Positions 37,401 to 50,000 of a DNA stretch of 64,000 nt are shown here, one piece after another (positions within the stretch are counted from its first letter, which is position 1; each line of letters starts with the position of its first letter). The DNA is from Mycteria americana (taxonomy: Eukaryota > Chordata > Aves > Ciconiiformes > Ciconiidae): assembly GCF_035582795.1 (NCBI RefSeq), contig NC_134373.1, positions 42,329,173-42,393,172 of the forward strand, in the 5' to 3' direction. The notes below the pieces were generated by a model. The model was not told the origin of the DNA, ran no database searches, and saw nothing but the letters and a program-made list of their open reading frames with translations. A program made the translations under genes and the position numbers.

Positions 37401-40400
37401 TGTTTGCATGTTTGAAATGTACATCCAACCTAGCAATGATCTGGAGCTGAAAAGTACGGGACTCGTGGACAATGTACAGACTAAGAGAGTTAATCACACT
37501 ATCCAGCTTAAGGCTCCTAACTCACGCGCCCTGAATCACCCTTAGAAAGTACCTCCTGTCCCCCAGGTCTGAGCTTGGGGAACTCTGACAAATCCTAAAG
37601 TCAGGCAGTGTGAGGTCCCCAAACTGGTTGGTCCCACTGTCAGGGGGGCTGGTAAAGTTCAAATGGCCACCGAATCAAACTGGAATGAGTGTTTTTCGTC
37701 CCAAAGGAGACATTCCAAAGGGAATGAAGAGCTGCAGCAATACAAGGAGTACAACACAATGTATGTGATCACTAACCTTTATAAGTTTTTTTGTAGAAGA
37801 CACACTTTCAAGAGGTTTTTGAAGAAGAAAGGATGAAACTGAATGCCAGGCTGACTTGCAAGTACAGCTGTAAAGCTTGCAGTTTGACATTGCCAGAAAT
37901 CCCAAATGCCTTTTACATAAAACACCCTAGCTCCATCCCAAAGTCCACTGCATTCAATGAAAGCTTTTCCTCTGAATTCAGTGAGTTTTGGATCATGCCT
38001 CTTGTTTCCAAAATATCTGCTCCCAAAAGCTAGGAATGACTGACATTTTTTGTGAATACTGAGTGCTTAAATATCTGAAAAGTGCTATCACGCTGGGTGT
38101 TCCTATGTGATTTTCTACGGATTTGCTGGGTCAAAGTGCGCAAAGATTTCAACCATAGCCATATCCAGAATGAATATTTAAACTCTTATGTTTTTATTTG
38201 TGTCTTAGGAAAAGAATGTGGTGGAGTCTTCACAGATTCAAAACATGTTTTTAAGTCACCAGGCTACCCAAATGAGTATGAAAATGAGCAGATTTGCTAC
38301 TGGCATATTAGAGTAAAGTATGGACAACGTATTCATCTACAGTTTCTGGAGTTTGATGTTGAAGACGACATTGCTTGCATGGCTGATTTCTTGGAAATCT
38401 ATGATAGCTATGATGATATCAATGGCTTTGTGGGCAGGTAAAGCAATTCCAGCTTGAATATGCAAATAAGCAAATGATTTAATTTTTTCCCCAGAACGTT
38501 ATTTCAGAAGAACACTGTATTACCTTATCCAATTAGCACCTCTGATATGCCCATAATACTTGTAGCAATAGTACCTGACTTATCTTTCCTGGCAATTTAC
38601 GTTACTGTCATTAACACAGGCCTGTAAAGAGCTTCACAGAATTGCGCTTTGCCCTTTTCTGCTTTGTTAAATTACATGAAAGAAAGCTGCAAGACTTTTT
38701 AGTTAGCTGCTTATCTTAATTCTCTATCATTTTACAGGAAGAACTCTGAGCAATCTCAAACGGTATTTTGTATTTGCTTTAATTGAAAGGAAGGAGGTGG
38801 GGCATTAAACTGTTAGCAAAAATGTATTTAATTTAAGTTACTATTTGCTACAGAAGTAAAATGTTTTCTAACAAAATCAGAACAGAACAAGTGTTATGTA
38901 TCATCTCTCTTACTAGATTTAGTTTCCCTCTTTGCTTAACTCTCACTTTCTTCTCTTCGATGTCATATTTTTGCTTGTCCTTTAGCAGTCATATTTTAGT
39001 ATGAAGTACCTCAATTTTCCAGAACAAAAAATAAACCAGAAAAAGTGATAAAAAACACTTCCCAATTCTTGCCACTTTTCATATCCTCTCTACAAATCAT
39101 GTGTAGCAAAGCAAGGATGTAGTCCATTTGTTTTGCCTTTACAGATAATTTCAGATGTTTTTCTTCACAATGTTCTTCCTTTCTTAGCCTTGGGCCATTG
39201 TTCTTTTCCTTAATGCCGTGTTAAATTGCTCTTTTTCTTGTTTTGCACCATTTACTTCCTGCAGATATTGAAAAATGTTTCCTGCATTTTTCCCGTCCCT
39301 AAACCTTACTGTAAGATAATGACAAAAACCCTTTAGGCAAATGCTTTAACATATAGAGGGGAATTACATACACTGAATACCTATAACCAGTTTAGCCCCA
39401 TGAGCTACAGCTCCAAAGGAGAGTACAGCCCGAGAGCCACCGTTCAGTGTAGGTCCCCATATAGCAGAGGTATGGCATATTTGTATGGCATTTGTCATTT
39501 AGTCATGACCATTCATATTTTTTTTCCAGGTTTTGTGGAGATGAGCTGCCAGATGATATCATTAGCACAGGTAATGTATTTGCACTCTTTATGGTAAAAA
39601 AAAAAAAAAAAAAAAAAATCAACCAAAATCACCTTTTGTCCCTACTTCCTAATAATATATGGTAAAGATGTCCAAAGACACAATCGCTGCTTCATGCCCG
39701 GCATGTCATAAACGGCTACTCAAAACCGCCAGCATGCTCTTTCATCAATGCGGTTACTTCTAAATAAAGGTAAAAGAAAGAAAGTCTGGTTAGAAGATAA
39801 CCAGGGTGCATCCTGCTGGCCTTGCAGAGGTAGTACACCTACGCCCGTGAAGGAGTTTTCACACAGGCGTCTTTATACAGCAGAGCTGCAATCGGTAACC
39901 GAGCCCTACCTACGCGCACAACCTTCACACCCCAATTTTTCCCATTTCAAGAGGAAGGACTGCAAGAACAGTTCCAAAGCTGGTTATAGACATTCTTCTG
40001 TGTGTGCGTTTAAACAGCAGGTCAAGGTCTGATTACATGTCCATCGCAGCCACTTTTACCTCTCTTTGCTCAAGCATCGCAATGCTGCTGTAGCACAGAT
40101 GTCACGCGGGCTACCTGTGCGAGGAAGCAGCCGTGTTCCCTGGGATAGCCTATGGATATCTATTCCCTGGGATGCCTATGTGCAGAAACTCACGCTACCA
40201 CACGCCAGTCCACAGCTGTAATCAGCAGAAAGAGAACAAAAAAGTTGAATTGTGCCATCCCTCATCTCCCAGTTTACACGGGCCTGGTGGAGATGAGCAG
40301 ACGACACTCACGGGAGAGTGATGTAGCAACCTCACCCCTGTGTCACCTAGAGATCCACGAGGCTCTGTGCCAGATGTGTCTCACACGTGAAGCGTGACAT

Positions 40401-40873
40401 TTCACAGGTAGAGTGAAGCAGAGCAGCATTTTAAAGAAGCAGAAATGCTTTGCAGAAAGCACTGGGTACAGCAAAACTTTATCAACCTCTGGGCTCTGCA
40501 GACAAAGAAAACTGATGAAAATCTACCTGGTTTTCCATGGGGCTAATGGAACCCTCCCAGGCCACAGCTCGGAAGTAGACAGACCAGGTGGATTGCTCTA
40601 AAGACCTCAGAAGCAAGCAAGAAAGAGCACTTTTTAAAAATAACTCTGAAATATCACATTTTTATGCCACCCGAAAATGTAACCTTTGTTTTTCTTTTTC
40701 TTGTCCCAGGCAACGTTATGACCTTGAAGTTTTTGACAGATGCCTCAGTGACTGCTGGTGGTTTTCAAATTAGATATATTACTATGGACATGCCTTCAAA
40801 GTCAAGTGATGGAAAGAATACAACATCCCCAGGAAAACCAAATTTCTTATCTGGAAAATTTGGCATTATGTGA
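28311..40873 (+). CDS. TNFAIP6: TNFAIP6 (TSG-6), complete, six coding exons
   Basis: TSG-6 is a secreted hyaladherin induced by inflammatory cytokines. It binds hyaluronan through a Link module and transfers inter-alpha-inhibitor heavy chains onto hyaluronan. Exons: 28311-28404, 34381-34518, 35859-36020, 38209-38437, 39530-39570 and 40710-40873. All have GT-AG junctions and the joins stay in frame (828 bases, 275 codons plus stop; human is 277). A 17-residue signal peptide precedes WGFKDG. The Link domain spans roughly residues 36-129 and the CUB domain roughly 135-245, followed by a Ser/Lys/Asn-rich tail. Ser28, which carries the heavy-chain ester in the human protein, is conserved. So are Link-domain Lys11, Tyr12, Tyr59, Phe70, Tyr78 and Arg81, which contact hyaluronan in human. 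Lys13 and Lys34 of the Link numbering are Gln here. Confidence 0.97.
31836..31880. repeat. AT/GT microsatellite in TNFAIP6 intron 1
   Basis: Imperfect alternating TATATGTA/CATATACA dinucleotide-type repeat. Confidence 0.7.
33451..33592. repeat. 71-bp tandem duplication in TNFAIP6 intron 1
   Basis: Two head-to-tail 71-base copies at 33451-33521 and 33522-33592, both beginning TTCTCTCAGATTATACTAAA. They differ at only a few positions near their 3' ends, so the duplication is young. Confidence 0.93.
34381..36020 (+). CDS. TNFAIP6: TNFAIP6 exons 2-3 (Link domain)
   Basis: Exon 2 (34381-34518) and exon 3 (35859-36020) encode the hyaluronan-binding Link module with its four cysteines. Motifs are GVYHRE, YAEAKAVCEYEGGHLATY, HVCAAGWMAKGRVGYP, NCGFGKTG and DAYCYN. 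Both exons are bounded by phase-1 introns, so the domain is a symmetrical exon cassette. Between them is a 1.3-kb intron with no other features seen. Confidence 0.96.
38209..40873 (+). CDS. TNFAIP6: TNFAIP6 exons 4-6 (CUB domain and C-terminus)
   Basis: Exon 4 (38209-38437) opens the CUB domain with KECGGVF and contains YGQRIHL and EIYDSYDD. Exon 5 is a 41-base mini-exon (39530-39570) encoding the DELPDDIIST region. Exon 6 (40710-40873) closes the CUB domain (TLKF, ASVTAGGFQI) and ends with TGA at 40871-40873. The residue before the CGDEL motif is Phe, where human has Tyr. Confidence 0.95.
39596..39618. repeat. A23 homopolymer just after TNFAIP6 exon 5
   Basis: An uninterrupted run of 23 adenines starts 26 bases past the exon 5 donor. 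No attached retro-element is visible, so it is probably a simple homopolymer tract. Confidence 0.85.
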
Positions 40874-41025
40874 GCAGAGTAATGAGATACACTCATTAAG
40901 GAACATGTTTTAGAACCCAATTTGGATATCTGTTTCTTCAGATAAGACATTTTCTTCATAACTCTCTGACTTTTTATTTTCTGCTTTTATATAAGTTTTG
41001 TTAATAAAGTATACTAGGAAATAAA
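40874..41025 (+). terminator. TNFAIP6: TNFAIP6 3' UTR with poly(A) signals
   Basis: AATAAA hexamers occur at 41003-41008 and 41020-41025, about 130-150 bases after the stop codon. Either could direct cleavage. A longer 3' UTR cannot be excluded because no sequence boundary is evident. Confidence 0.6.
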
Positions 41026-43150
41026 TTATAAAATATACTTACATGAGTAATAGAAGACTATTTTTAGGTTACAAGTACTGTAAAAATCTGAAGAATTCAT
41101 TGTTACCAAAGATTTAAAGATTATTTTTCTATATAAACTGCTCCTTCTCCTCACTTCTTGCACCATTTGAACAAACTTTTTGTGTGACTGTTTCAATTTT
41201 CTTTTTAAATTTAATATGCTGTTCTATCCTTATTTTCCTTTAGAGTAAACTTATTTTTAAGATACATAAATTCATCTTGTGGATGGCCTAGCAGCCACCC
41301 ATGTAGTTGTCTGAAGTCAAAAGACTGGGAAGCAGCATGAACAGCACAGAGTCAATTATATTATCGTCATAATTTTGTTGTGAGATGTCAGAAACTGCTC
41401 AATTAATTTTGTCAGGGTTTTCTCATCCAGAGAAGAGATGTTCAAGTTCTTTTACTTCTCTGATTTCACTTAGTAAAGAATAAAATCAATGACTTGGTAA
41501 TGATAATAAAACTGATGAGATGAAGCATCAGAAGAAATTGCTAACTGAGTAGCAGCAAATCCATTCAGAAGATACTGTTGAGATGCTGTATGTTGTTTAC
41601 ACGGGTTTTAAGAAGACTGTACTATTTTGAAGTGATGAACATAAATCATTCTCCATATGTTTTTAACGTCAGTTTAAATTCCTCAGTCTGAAGCAGCATT
41701 AAAGCTACCTCTGTTTTAATCATGTCCTGAGTTTCCAATGAATTATTTTTATTTCTTGAGAACTTTGAGGACTTTGAAACCTTTTTCTTGATTTCAACCA
41801 GTAAATAAGTTTGAAGAATTTCTTTCTTTCGCTCTGAATGTTTTCCTGACCCCAGATCTGCTCAAGTCTAATGCCCACTGAGACTCTTCCTGTGAATTAT
41901 TTTGGTTTGGCGAATTGTGCATTCCTCAGAAAGAGTTTTGCACAAGAGGAGGAGAATCTTAAGCTAATCAGACCCATATTTGCTTTATTTATTATAATTC
42001 TCAGTTCTTTAAATTTATTTCATCTTTGAGCTTTTATTGTTGTAATTTCACTGGGAATATAATCCTGCTTCCTGGCTGTACTGGAGAACAATGTTGCAGC
42101 TAGCACTGCAGTTTCTCTCCCTGTCATTTCCAACATTTTATTCATGCTTCACGTGAGCACCAGAAAATAAAGTTCGTATCACTGGGGTTAATGGGATCAA
42201 GCTGCACCTAAAATCTACTGGGGCTTTTTAATCCTGCCAGCTAGCGGACTGAATATACCTGTTCAATCCTCAGGTTACAAAATGTCATTCCAGTTCTCCA
42301 AGATCAGCAAAAGTGTTTGTTAATAAGGAAAACCCACAAAGAGAACTGTTAACATTTTGTTTATGACCCAGGGTGATTTTTTGTTGGTTTTTTTTTTTTT
42401 TTTTGTCATTTCTTTAATTGAGAAGCAACAGGTCTTGCACTGATACGGATCAGAACCAAGGGGTGTACAGGAAATATCTGCCTGTCTGGAAACCCCCATG
42501 GAGCCAGAGGGGTAACACTGTTTGGGGACGAGTTTCTTTCCAGAACAGGCACTCCTGCTAAGCATCTCCGACGCCACTATGAAGCCCTGCGGCTGACTAA
42601 GAAAGACTCAGCCATTAACATTACTGCTCAGGCCTATCTCTGTCCCTGAGGAAATGGGTTTCTCCACACTTCAGATTTGCTACCTCTGCCACTATTTCAT
42701 ATTATACCCACAAACACTCTAAATTCACACATCCATCACTTGTCCCCCCTCAGTGGCTTTACCACGAGGTGGGAATATACCGTGCACAGCTAAGTGCTAA
42801 CGTCTCCCACCCGGGATGATGGCAGTGGATGTTGGGCAGCACTTGCTGCTGCAGCCATGGCGGGGAGTGAAGACCCCAGGCACTTTCTGTTGCACTCACT
42901 TTTCCTCGCCATTTGGAAACCCCACACCTACTCAGGGACCCCCCGTTAAATGGCCATCAAAAAAACCCAACTGGAAACACCTGTGGGGCTACACGTTTCA
43001 TAGTGCTGACCCACATATCTGGTCTTAAGGAATTTCAGGTTTCTGCAGGTAGGTTTCTGGAGCTCAACTGTAACGGCTGAGCAGCTCTGGGAGGTCTAGA
43101 GATTATTTTCCAGTCACAAATAAATGATTTGTAGACTGAAAGGGTTTCTG
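41026..43150. other. Intergenic between TNFAIP6 and RIF1
   Basis: AT-rich sequence, then a T20-type run near 42385-42404 and a moderate-GC approach to the RIF1 island. No gene recognised. Confidence 0.4.
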
Positions 43151-44060
43151 GGAGGCCCGAACGCGCACAGCCCCGATGCGGCCAAGGGAGCGGCCGCCTG
43201 AGGTGATAGAGCAGAGACGGCAGCCCCTCGCGGTTCCCCTCCCCCGGGGCGGCCGCCGCCAATCGGCGGCGAGGGGCGGTGCCCGCCGCGGGACGGTGCC
43301 GGCAAGGCGCGGGAAACAATCCATCGCTCCGCGCTCCGCAGCGCGCGGAGAAACCGCGTGGCGCCGCTCGATGTCCTCCGGCTCGGCCGCCGGCCCCGCC
43401 TCCCCGCTCTCCCATTGGCTGGGCCGGCGCAGCCCGGGCCCGCGCGCCGCCAGTCCCGCGCGCCGCCATCTTAGCCCGGGAGACGGCGCGGGGCCAGCGG
43501 CGGCTGGGCTCGGGGCTGTGGCACTGGGCTGCCCGCTCGCTCGCCGTGCAGGACGCCCGGCCCCCGCCCTGCCGCACCATGAGCGCTCCCGCCGCCTGCT
43601 CCAGCCTGCAGCCCCTGCTGGAGACCCTGGAGGACCCAGCCGCCCCGCCGGGGGAGCTCACCGACGCGCACCTCACTATCGTCAAGTGAGTGCGGGCCGC
43701 GGCCGTCTCCTCACGGTCGCGGGGGTAGCGTGAGGGGAGCGGGGAGGCCGGCGCCGCCTGAGGGGACGGCGGCCGCCCTGGGCCTGCGTGGCTCCCCGCC
43801 AGCGCGGTGGGGGCGGCGGTGCCGTCCGCCCGGCGGCCGGGGAGGGGGGCGGTGTGCAGGCCCGGCCCGGCCGGGGGCAGGGGGAAGCGAGCCCTGGGTA
43901 GCCGCCTCTGCCGCGGCGGAGCAGGGAGGGAAGCCTCTGCCCGGCCCGCAATTCGGGCGGCTGGGGAGAGCTGCAGGGCTTGGGGCTGCGTGGCCGCCGG
44001 CTGGGGATCGCGGGAAAGCGTGCGGGCCTGGAGGGGGGAAGGCGGGAGGGAGGGCGTTTG
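43150..44060 (+). promoter_or_regulatory. RIF1: CpG island, RIF1 promoter
   Basis: A dense GC and CpG stretch surrounds the RIF1 start. A CCAAT box occurs at 43259-43263 and an inverted one (ATTGG) at 43414-43418. There is no TATA motif near, as usual for housekeeping CpG-island promoters. The start codon lies at 43579. Long open frames on both strands here come from base composition. Confidence 0.85.
43579..43685 (+). CDS. RIF1: RIF1 first coding exon
   Basis: The ATG has a good initiation context (GCACCATGA). 35 codons plus two bases encode MSAPAACSS and then PLLETLEDP, which matches the vertebrate RIF1 N-terminus. The donor is CAA|GTGAGT. It splices to 45119, where the join completes Asn followed by RLTGEEGKE. 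Confidence 0.95.
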
Positions 44061-47000
44061 CTGGGATCTGCTCATCCGAGAGCCTCTCCTCTCACGTTTC
44101 CTGGGGAAGCTGTGGAGGTGAGTGAAGGAATGTTGGGAAATAAAACTTTTTTCCTACTGAAAGAAGACTTGCGTTTCAACTGTATGATTAGAAAGGTTGG
44201 GGTTTGGGGTGGTTTTCGGGTTTTGGAATGATCCTGCCTTAGTTGCATTCCTTCTTTGTGGAAGGTACTTCTTAATCTTAAAAGTGCTGCTTTTACCTGG
44301 ATCTTTCGAATTTGTTAGCATATGCAAAGGCGTTATCGCTTTCCATCAGTATCTCCCTTGAGTTCCTGTCTTTCACTTTTGTAGTAACTTTTAAAGCTGT
44401 AACTGCTCCGGTATCAGTGATAGTGATCGTACTATAAGATTTTACAGGTTTCTAGTAAAAACTGACAAAAAAAACCCATCCTAACTTAAAGATAGTATTA
44501 AGCAACAACAGATCTCTCAGGTTGCCTTCTGGATGATTGCACTTAATATGGTTGGTTTTTTGCTATGTAAAACCAATTGTTAACGTTTTATAGGGTAAGT
44601 ATAGCTTTTCTGTATGGATGGTGTTCATGTATGTGCAGTCATCGCTGCTAGTTGTCAAACCAGGACTTGTCTGGAGTGGGGAGCCTGCATTCTAGAATTA
44701 CTTTTGAGGAATGGGCTTTCTAAGCTCTTATATTTCAGTGGAAAGTTTATCTAATTTTCAGCAGCCATTTAAAGTTGGCATATTAACTTTTAATGTTTTT
44801 GTTAAAGTTGACAAAAAATGAAAGCCCTTACTGTGTTTTTTATGCTCCATAAGCACAAAATGGGTCATTAGTCACTTGACTTTTTCCAGTATACTGAGAT
44901 GCGTGTACTGTATAACACACTATTTTACTGATATGTCAGACTAACTGTGTGGTGACTGGCATTTTTGCTCTTTAATTTCTCAGTGTTGTGTTTTAGCTTT
45001 CTAAGGAAAGAAATGGTTCCATATTAGCTAATTAATTGTGTATTAGAAGTTTAAAGTTATGTCAATTATAACATGTTTAACCTCTGAATATTGCTTGTTT
45101 TCCCTCTGCTCGCTAAAGTCGCTTGACGGGTGAGGAAGGCAAAGAATTCACTGCAGATGTCAGAAGACGCTTTCCTCAGCTTTGCAAAGTGTTTAAGGTA
45201 TGTCTTTTCCATTCAATTTTCTACACTTCAGTGAACAAAGATATGTTTAGGTGGTCAAGGTCAGCGGCCATTGTAAGACTTAAAGTTGAGTTCAGTTAAT
45301 AAGAATTCAAGCTAGTGACGTAGCAGTAAGGGTTTGTTGGCAAAATACATCTTCCCTGTTACTAGAAATTGCTGCAGAAAAAATAAAATACAGAGTCTTG
45401 GGTGTGTTCAGGCAGTGTTATGTGGTCAAAGCTGATCTTCCAGCCAGAAAAGATGCGGTGTGTTATGCCTTTAGAAACACTTCAGGGAATTGGAATATGC
45501 AGTAAATGTCAAACTTTTTTGGAAGATTAATGTAAAGACTGTTCTTAGCCATCTCTTTTTCCCTTCTGTTTTAGATATTTAAAAACAATTGGAGAGTCAA
45601 GTGATAGTACATAACAAGCGAAGAAGTAAAGAACTTTGGATGTTTAGAACTTACTTCAGAAAAGATGTCTAAATTACAGAGAACAAAACTGTCTTCAGAA
45701 CCTCAAATTGTTTTATTGGTTTGGAGTGTATGTAATCAGGAAGGCTTTCCTACATGGGTGTATTTTGCATCAAGTGTTTGCTTTTTGACAGCGCGCTCTT
45801 CTTTGAGCAGAAGCGTTGGTCTTAAGACAGTGCTTTACAGCTACTTCTGTAACTGAGACTTTATGGTTTTTTTCAGGCACACATTTCTAGTCAAAACTCA
45901 GAGCTAAGTAATGCAGCATTACAGGCATTAGGATTCTGCGTTTTTAATCCAAAGATTACATCTGAATTATCTGGTAAGCAAACAGACTTCAGTGTGGGTG
46001 CTGGTAATTGTGTGTGTGTGTGTGTATAGCAGAGTTTGTTCTTTATTTCTTTGTTAGCATACACTTTAATTTTGACAAAGTTTACAGTTTCCAAGTGGTG
46101 CAGTGGTTTTGGCTCTAGTATGAGCAGTGTGATCAGTTCACTAATTCCATCTTGTACAAAAAAACTTGTAATGTGTTTTTCATGCTGTTATGCTAATGCT
46201 GTTTTACTAACTTCTAGTGTCATTAAATGCTTTGGTAGCAGTTAGGTACTGTAATTAGTTTTGTGGAATTAGTAATGAAAAAAGACGTCCAGGTGGAAAA
46301 AGAATGAAGAATGGCTTTTTTGCTTGTGGAATTTGGGTATGCGTAGTAGTGCTTTTCAGTGTTTTCCAGCCTTTACCTGGTGATTCCTGGTTGTTACACT
46401 AAATCATAGACTCACAGAATGGTTTGGGTTGGAAGGGACCTTTAAAGGTCATCTAGTCCAACCCCAAATATTGTGCTGGTAAATATTTCAAATTAAACTA
46501 ATTTAAAGTAATCCAAAACCCGATGACCTACATTCCTAGAAAGTGCTAAATCCCTTTGACAAAAGGTCTTGCTGCTGAGATCTTGAGGTTGTGCATCATG
46601 GTAAAAACACTGGGTGTTGTTACTAGGGGAGAGCTAATGTCCAAGTTGGCTGGTCCTCGCAAGGTGCCTGTTACTTGTTGCGGGAGTCAGGCGTATCCAG
46701 CTGCAGTAACGTGATCAGAAGCTGCTCAGTGTCAGCTGTCCGTGTGTGTGTCAGAGAGACAGGTTGTGTGGTGGTGGAAAGCGGTTAAGCCTTTCGTGGG
46801 CACAGAAGGAAACGTATAATCATTTGGCTGTTGCGTGGTGCCTTGATGGTGCCAGAGTCTATAGTGACTCTTCAAATGGTAATAACAAATGTCATACTGC
46901 CAATTATTATTCTTTTTCTTCTTCTGAGAAGCATTAAATAATCTTGGACAAATGTTCTGGAATGACCTTTATTGGAGAGAAACTTAACTTCAGGCAAGAC

Positions 47001-50000
47001 TGAACAAAATCATATGTGTGGATGGATGTGCAGAGAGCATTTTTTCTTGTGACTCTGCCATTCTGTTTATTGAAATTGATTCTTTCTCTCAGTTCTTCTA
47101 CTCATTTTCTGGTGTGTCCTGCTTTCCTGTTACTCAGACTTTAGCCTGTGAGAATGAGGCATCTATAATAATGTCTATGTGGTCCCTTTCCTTTCTTTTC
47201 CCCCATACCTTTTTTTAACCAGTTGATATATTACAGTCAATTTTGTTAGAGAATGTCAGGCTTCAGAAATAATTAAGTCCTGAAAACACTGGAGAGTTAG
47301 GAAGGGAGGACAAAAAGCTTATGTACCCTTAATTGAGGAAGGGAGTGTATGTGAGTTTAAGTTTGTCTGAGAGTGAGATCATTTACCCACAAAACCCAGA
47401 TTTGTAACAAATCAGGCTTCAGTAGTTTTGAGTTTTAAAGGACTACATGGACTTCTCCATCTGTCTTCCTGGTTGCATGCAAGCCCTATGTTAGCCTTGT
47501 TCTTTTTTTGTGTAATGAGCTCGGATACCTCTGTTACAACTTTACTGTGCTCTTTAATAATAAAGCCTCTTGTAGACCCTAAAATGAATGTATACATGTC
47601 AGTATAGCAGTGAAGTTGATCAGACAAAGTGCTGCTAAATTCACTTGAAATCCAAGAAGTTTTGAATAATTAAATATTTAGTCTTTAGCTCTAGTGTTTT
47701 TAGGTACATTTGTCTTCTAACTTCATGGTATTCTGGTATCTTATAATGGTAATGTAGATATACATTAATAGTATCTGTATATTAATACACTTTGAGCTTT
47801 TTTGCCAGTTTATTTTGAGAGAAATTTCAAAAAATTGCCAAAAAGTAACATTGAAGACATTAAATCACGTCCATTGGGACTTCTAGTTGAATGGATATTT
47901 AGTAATGTTAACTGAGCAAAATGACCTGAAACTTGCTAAGAAGCTGCTCAGAACCGCGTGAACAAAATTTGAGTGCTGTGCATTCTACTTTCAGCAACTG
48001 AAATACAAGACTTGCTTTTGATGGTGAACAGTGTTGCTGTAAAAACTTCAGACAAAAACACACGCACTCGGGCACTTTGGGTGATCTCTAAGCAAGCGTT
48101 TCCTTCTGAAATTGTTAAAAAGGAGGTAAGTTTCTTCACTTTTCTTTTTGTGTGGCCTGACTTCCTAGGGAGATGAGGCTTGTGCAGTCTCTTGGTCACT
48201 CTCCACTCAGTAGCTTTTGAATCTGAAGGTCGTTTTCCATCAAATTTGACAGCCAAGCATAGGGCCCAAGTTCTTGGAAAAATTGTAAGGGCAGCTACAG
48301 AGGGAAAAGAGCCAACAAATTACTGCTTCTCTTGAGGGAGAAGCTGCAGTGTGAGCAATTCTATTAGATGCCAGTCCAGCAGCATAGGGGAGAAATGTTG
48401 TGAATACTCCAGTTTGGTCAGAGCTCTAACCTTAAAACTAGACCCAGCATAATCCAAACACAAGGCACAGTCCTGGGGAAACAAAATTTCATAATGCCAG
48501 CTCCTCATGGAAATATTTGGTTTTAGGTGCTCACTCTAATGTTCTCTTCCTTCCTCAGGTGTCCAGTATTATTTCTACCCTGGAAACAATACTTACTAAA
48601 GGAGATGTACAGTCTATGGTGGTTGAATATGAAGCACTAAATGTTATTATACGGTATGTGCACTGCAATATTACATTGTTAAAATAGATTCTTAGTTTTT
48701 TGGAAAATACTTGAAACAAAAATTTTTTTGAATGCTCTTTGAATTGTTCTGTATGTTCAAGACTGTTTTCTCAGTGCTTTGTATTACAGTCAGTAGAACA
48801 GAGTGAAATTGTGTGTTTCTGTTCTCCAGTGGTTCTCCTGAACTGTTTCATTTGCAAAATATTCCATTAATGATAATATGACAACCAATTCTGACATAGA
48901 AGGTAGACAATACTCCAGATAAACTTTCATTGCTTCCTTTTTTAGGAATTATTTCCAAAGTCTCCTGTGCGCTTCACAAGTTATTTTCTACATTCTCGTT
49001 TTCAGAACCTACCTGGCTGAGAAATTCTCAGCCATTATATGGGTTTATATTTAAAAATGTCTCCTTGGTGCTTTACACATTTTATTCCATGTGTCTCATA
49101 ACACTGTTGAGGGCACTATTCAATTCCAAAGGCGACTTTTTAGGACCAACACCGAGTGTGTGTTGTTTTGGTCAGCAGCACTAGAATAGTCAAATTTTAT
49201 CTTTACTTAGTATTAATTTAATTCTTTTATTAGTAAATATGTTGAGCTTGTATCTTTACTATTATTTAAGTATTCTCTTAAACTTTTTGCATCTGGTTTG
49301 AACTGCAAATCCATTTTAAAGTGAAATAGTTAAAGCAGTAATTATTTGCTTATTTTATCTCTATTTTAATACATCAGTTTTCTGTAGCAGAGAAGTTGAA
49401 TATTATAATTTATTTAGTATTTAGCAGCTTCTTGCATTTCGCTAATTGTAGCTAATTCCTCTCTTGCAAATCTGAGATTCAGTAGACAACTGTTTCTGGA
49501 AAATTAGACATTTTATTAAATGGTTGATTTTAATTATTTTTTTTATCTTATACATATATTATAATTGTATATTAAAAAGAATGTAGTTCTCCTTAAGAGC
49601 AAGAGTTGTACCTGAAAATAAACAGATACTGGGTCTCAGGCTGACTGACAGCAGTGGTAAGACAATGCTCTTGTTCAGAAGTCAGACTGCTGACAGATAT
49701 AATGGAAAACCGTCCTCTGAAGCTGTTCTTGTCCTCTGGCTTTCATAAAATTGTTTGAAAGGCAGCAGTTTTCCTTAGTACAGCAAATCCTTCGTAGGCT
49801 ATAGTGATGGGGATTTGACATACCTGTACCAAAGAGGATGCTAGCAAAATTCCATGAGTTAGAGACAAGCTGGTTCCTACAGGCTGGTTTGAATATATGC
49901 TGGGTACTCCCATTTCTGAAAGTCTTGTTGGCTTCTGTGTGGGATGGTGTAAACGTATGGAATTGTTTGTCATACTCTGCTCTAACAGCTCAGTAATAGA

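Noticed and set aside
43035-44075. A 346-codon minus-strand frame over the RIF1 start
   Set aside because: CpG-island artefact antisense to RIF1 exon 1, with low-complexity Pro/Arg/Ala content.
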